DNA of 64,000 nt from Flaccisagitta enflata (lineage: Eukaryota; Chaetognatha; Sagittoidea; Aphragmophora), in NCBI GenBank assembly GCA_965153355.1, contig OZ231126.1, positions 14,756,001 to 14,820,000 on the forward strand. Direction: 5' to 3'. Shown piece by piece: positions 60,829-64,000 of this stretch. How positions within the stretch are numbered: position 1 is the first letter of the stretch; each line of letters begins with the position of its first letter. The notes beneath the pieces are model-generated. The model saw only the letters and a list, made by a program, of their open reading frames with translations. It was not told where the DNA came from and searched no databases. The position numbers and the translations under genes are program-made.

Positions 60829-60968
60829 TTTTTAGTCGCGGACACGCGACTCTACATCTTGGTCCGTCGGTCGGTACGTAACAAATATTTTTGAATTAAG
60901 AGCGGTTTTTTTCATCGCGGCCCCTGCCCAACCGTCCGCGACTGTCCTGCCGTGTATCCGGCCTTGTT
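60829..60968 (-). mobile_element. Hairpin-ended mini-element, AGTCGCG class
   Basis: On the plus strand: TTTTTAGTCGCGGACACGCG, ACTCTACATCTTGGTCCGTC, GAGCGGTTTTTTTCATCGCG, CCCCTGCCCAACCGTCCGCG and CCGTGTATCCGGCCTTGTT. It is one of the best-preserved copies. Confidence 0.8.
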
Positions 60969-61004
60969 TATAATTAAAATCAGAAATTTGCTTACATTCG
61001 ATGA

Positions 61005-61868
61005 ACAAGGCCAACAGATGTCCAATAGATGCGTCCTCTTTGGATGTAAGATATTATCATACAATTTATAAGGATACTATAAAGATATTAGGATGTTATG
61101 ATATGAAAATATAAAGATATAAAGAGAAAAATATAAACCGATTCCTCCCTCCCCCCAAAGCCTCCCCCCACGCCTCCCCCACCCACGCCTCCCCCCACAC
61201 CTCCCCCTCCCCACGACGCCTCCCCCTCCCCCACACGCCTCCCCACCCCTCCCCCCCACGCCTCCCCACCCCTCCCCCGTCTCATCCTCACAAAGAGACA
61301 TGAAGGGACTTAGAGAGACATGGAGAGATATGGAGAGACATGAGCAGATATGAGGAGACATAAGGAAACATGGGGAGACAAAAGAGACATAAAGAGACAT
61401 GAAGAGACAAAAGAGACATAAGAGACCTAAGACATAAAAGAGATATAAGAGACCTAAGAGATATAAGAGACATAAGAGATTTATGAGACATAAGAGACAT
61501 ATAGGAGACATAGGAGCCATAAGAGACATAAAGGAGACATATTGGAGACAATAGACAAAAGAGACAAAAGAGAGAAAGAGACATAAGATACCTAAGATAC
61601 CTAAGATAGCTAAGATACATAAGAGAAATAGGAGATATAAGAGATTAGAGATATGAGAGACATATAGGAGACATAAGATACATATAGGAGACTAAAGAGA
61701 CAAAAGAGACAAAAGAGACAAAAGAGATGAAAGAGACATGAGAGATATAAGAGACATGAAGAGACATGAAGAAAGAAAACTACAAGTGTTCAGTTTGAAG
61801 AGTTCTTGTGTTAGTGTGGTAACGGACGGACACACCCTCTTATAGAGATGCGAGGACGCATCTAAAAA
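61005..61868 (+). mobile_element. AGATGCG-class element carrying a minisatellite
   Basis: The start ACAAGGCCAACAGATGTCCA and ATAGATGCGTCCTCTTTGGA, and the end ACGGACGGACACACCCTCTT with GATGCG-AGGA-CGCATC followed by TAAAAA, match other copies of this class. Between them lie a CCTCCCCC-rich tract (61143-61285) and a degenerate AGACATA/AGAGACATAAG minisatellite (61295-61775). Confidence 0.65.
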
Positions 61869-62026
61869 TAGAAGTTCTCTGCAGGTTTCATATTGTAGTG
61901 GCTTTTGGCTGGTAATTAACTATGTACGTGGGTTTATATTCATTTTCATTTACAAGATTACGTAAAGGGCGTTAGTGTCGAGCTTTTGTCATGTTCATAT
62001 AACTCGACGCCTCACCATGAACAAAT
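61869..62026. other. Short spacer, no gene seen
   Basis: Nothing recognisable. Confidence 0.4.
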
Positions 62027-62305
62027 CAAGGCCAACACCTCACAGTCGCGCGCGGTTGTTAAGACCACAGGACCAAAAGACCAAAAGACTAAAAGACTTA
62101 AAGACAAAAAGACCAAAAGAATAAAAGACTAAATGTAAATTGTCTTGAAATAACTTGAAATAACTTAAAATAACTTAAAATGACTTAAAATGACTTAAAA
62201 TAACATAGAACAGTGAAAAAAAGCTAACAAAGGCTAAGCATGACAGACCGACCGACCGACCGACGGACAGAGCGGGTCATAGAGTCGCGTGCACGCGACT
62301 AGAAA
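62027..62305 (+). mobile_element. Hairpin-ended mini-element, long AGTCGCG subtype
   Basis: CAAGGCCAACACCTCACAGT, CGCGCGCGGTTGTTAAGACC, then AAAGACCAAAAGACTAA repeats and AATAACTTAAAATGACTT repeats, ACCGACCGACCGACGGACAG array and terminal AGTCGCG-TG-CACGCGACT. Confidence 0.75.
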
Positions 62306-62409
62306 TCTGTGTAATTCTCTAATTCTAGTAATTTCAGAATATCTTTTATGTTTTTCTAACTTAAAAAAAAAAAAAACTAATCCTTTTCAAACATGAAAAG
62401 TCGATTTAA

Positions 62410-62625
<216 letters not shown>

Positions 62626-62738
62626 CTTTTGATCCAGATGTTGATTCAAAAGATATATTCTTTTTCTTATGGGTACTTTCTTTGTCCTTTCTTCCTGATG
62701 TTTTTATTTTGTTCTTTATCTCTTCCTCTATTTTAACG

Positions 62739-62888
62739 TTTTTAGTCTGGACCACGCAGCTCTACACCTGCGTGGCCGGTCGGTCAGTGAGTCGTCGGTA
62801 GGTCCGTCATTTTTGAATTCCGAGCGGTTTTCGCATTTTGCTCTCTTAATAAATGTGCGACTGGATTGCCGTGTATCCGGGCTTGTTT
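62739..62888 (-). mobile_element. Hairpin-ended mini-element, decayed hairpin
   Basis: On the plus strand: TTTTTAGTCTGGACCACGCA, GCTCTACACCTGCGTGGCCG, GAGCGGTTTTCGCATTTTGC, GTGCGACTGGATTGCCGTGT and ATCCGGGCTTGTTTTT. Confidence 0.7.
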
Positions 62889-62964
62889 TTCGCGTTTATC
62901 GAAATTCGACATCAGGTCTGCCGGGACAGTCGTGACTACATGTTTCGTTTCATATTTTTATTAT

Positions 62965-62966
<2 letters not shown>

Positions 62967-63019
<53 letters not shown>
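62967..63019. repeat. (CA)n array
   Basis: Pure CA dinucleotide, 53 bp. Confidence 0.95.
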
Positions 63020-63020
<1 letters not shown>

Positions 63021-63361
63021 TCAAGCACACTAAAAGCACAGAAACAGACTTAGGAACGACATCGAATAACAAAGAAAAGGACAGACAAACATAAGAAATA
63101 TTGAGAAAAAAACAAACAAACAATAGGAACTGTAGGATTCAAACAATTTGACTTGTGTTGATATCAGTGCTACCGATAAGATACCTGAAGAAGAATGAAT
63201 GTCTAGCACCATTGGAAACAATACGATTCTACTTAAGTACGAAATCGTCATCCCACTTTTTTCCCCCATTTTTATTCTTCTTCCCGTTATTTCTTGAACG
63301 ATTTTTATTTTCTATTTTCTCCTTTTATGCATTAACCTTGAGAAATCTCTTACATCGAGTG

Positions 63362-63907
63362 ATGGCAGAGAATTTGAACGCCAGCGAGAATAAAGTGGGA
63401 TTTGATCCCAGCCAAATGTTTCTCGAGGAAATCCAACAAGAAGATCAGCTCAGAAGATTGGAAGCCGCCAAAAAAGTACGAACTCGTACTGACTACAAGC
63501 AACTCAATAAGGCTCTGGAATTTTTTATCCTTCGGTCCGTCTGTGCGTCCATCCACCTCTCCGTCTGTCAGTAAGTCGGTCTGTCAAAGTAAACCCTTTC
63601 GACACATTGGCGCATTGGCGCATTAAACATGCATCACATTTACAGCAAAGTTGGTAAAAGTCATATCCTCTCGTCAAAAACATGCGTTTTAGTGTGATTT
63701 TCTTACTTCTCGGTCGTGACGGCGCAGACGAAATATGAACGCACCGTTACTGTCGTCCATTGCATGACAAGGAAAATATCTTCCTTTTTTGTGTTTACTT
63801 TGGAAAATCATTGGACGATTAGATTCTTTTCCATTCATTCGGTAGATTCTCCCACTGGCACAGATCCGATTGTCATCTTAGGTCGTGATTTTGATAGGAA
63901 TCTGTAG
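63362..63907 (+). CDS. Unrecognised protein, two exons proposed
   Basis: Exon 1 is 63362-63475 (38 codons, MAENLNASENKVGFDPSQMF then LEEIQQEDQLRRLEAAKK) with an AAAAAA/GTACGA donor. A GGCGCAG acceptor at 63727 continues in phase 0 with TKYERTVTVVHCMTR to a stop at 63905-63907, giving 97 residues. The helical, charged first exon looks like real coding sequence. The second part is less convincing, and its true donor and further exons may lie beyond the window. No family recognised. Confidence 0.4.
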
Positions 63908-63936
63908 AGTCTAAGACATTTTCGACCACAAATTTT

Positions 63937-64000
63937 GCCGTTAGTCGCGGCCACTTAATCAGTCAGTATGTCACTCAGTCGTTCAGTATAAATGTGGATC
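63937..64000 (-). mobile_element. Hairpin-ended mini-element, cut by window edge
   Basis: TTAGTCGCGGCCACTTAATC and TCAGT-type repeats; it resembles the terminal-hairpin end of the family, with the rest outside the window. Confidence 0.45.

Overview
The window is eukaryotic nuclear DNA, most likely from an early-branching or marine invertebrate animal. The evidence is GT-AG introns with consistent phases, 7TM receptor genes, a CD225/dispanin gene, a NAT8-type acetyltransferase gene, two non-LTR retrotransposons, a tRNA-derived SINE array, many small inverted-repeat elements and very heavy microsatellite content. I cannot name the species. There are no operons, ribosome binding sites or CRISPR arrays.

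Layout. 1-17.4 kb is gene-poor: hairpin-ended mini-elements, a 2.7 kb foldback element made of tandem subrepeats (8310-11004), an 82-bp BamHI minisatellite (13889-14870) and a hAT-like MITE with a perfect 8-bp target duplication (16123-16476). 17.4-34.2 kb is the host gene cluster. It holds a three-exon rhodopsin-like receptor on the minus strand (17431-23719), with a complete four-exon dispanin/CD225 gene (18935-21016) on the plus strand inside its second intron. Next come a divergent NAT8-like membrane acetyltransferase (24451-26238) and a leucine-rich-repeat gene (27481 to at least 34223) whose exons join in matching phase. 34.9-39.54 kb is a nearly intact CR1/L2-like retrotransposon with an SGNH-esterase ORF1 and an endonuclease/reverse-transcriptase ORF2. 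It has an in-frame TGA in the last esterase block and a frame break after a zinc-finger-like leader. 41.7-47.5 kb holds unrecognised Lys/Glu-rich reading frames and large satellites, including a 46-bp higher-order repeat and more than 1 kb of purine-only DNA. 49.1-50.5 kb is a 5'-truncated second retrotransposon on the minus strand. 52.6-53.5 kb is a second 7TM gene on the minus strand. 55.5-57.4 kb is a tandem array of a 299-bp tRNA-like SINE unit. 57.4-64 kb is repeats plus the start of an unrecognised gene at the right edge.

The most unusual signal is a population of roughly 25-30 short elements scattered across the window. Each begins with CAAGGCC, carries an internal array of CCGT/ACGG tetramers and ends in a short hairpin followed by CTAAAAA. 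They fall into classes in which both hairpin arms and a third copy of the same 6-7 bases near the opposite end change together (AGTCGCG, AGGTGCG, AGATGCG). Such concerted change suggests a base-paired recognition system or a structured RNA, and I do not recognise it as a known family.

Gene functions are inferred from motifs read by eye; exon boundaries are inferred from GT-AG signals and matching phases, with no transcript data.
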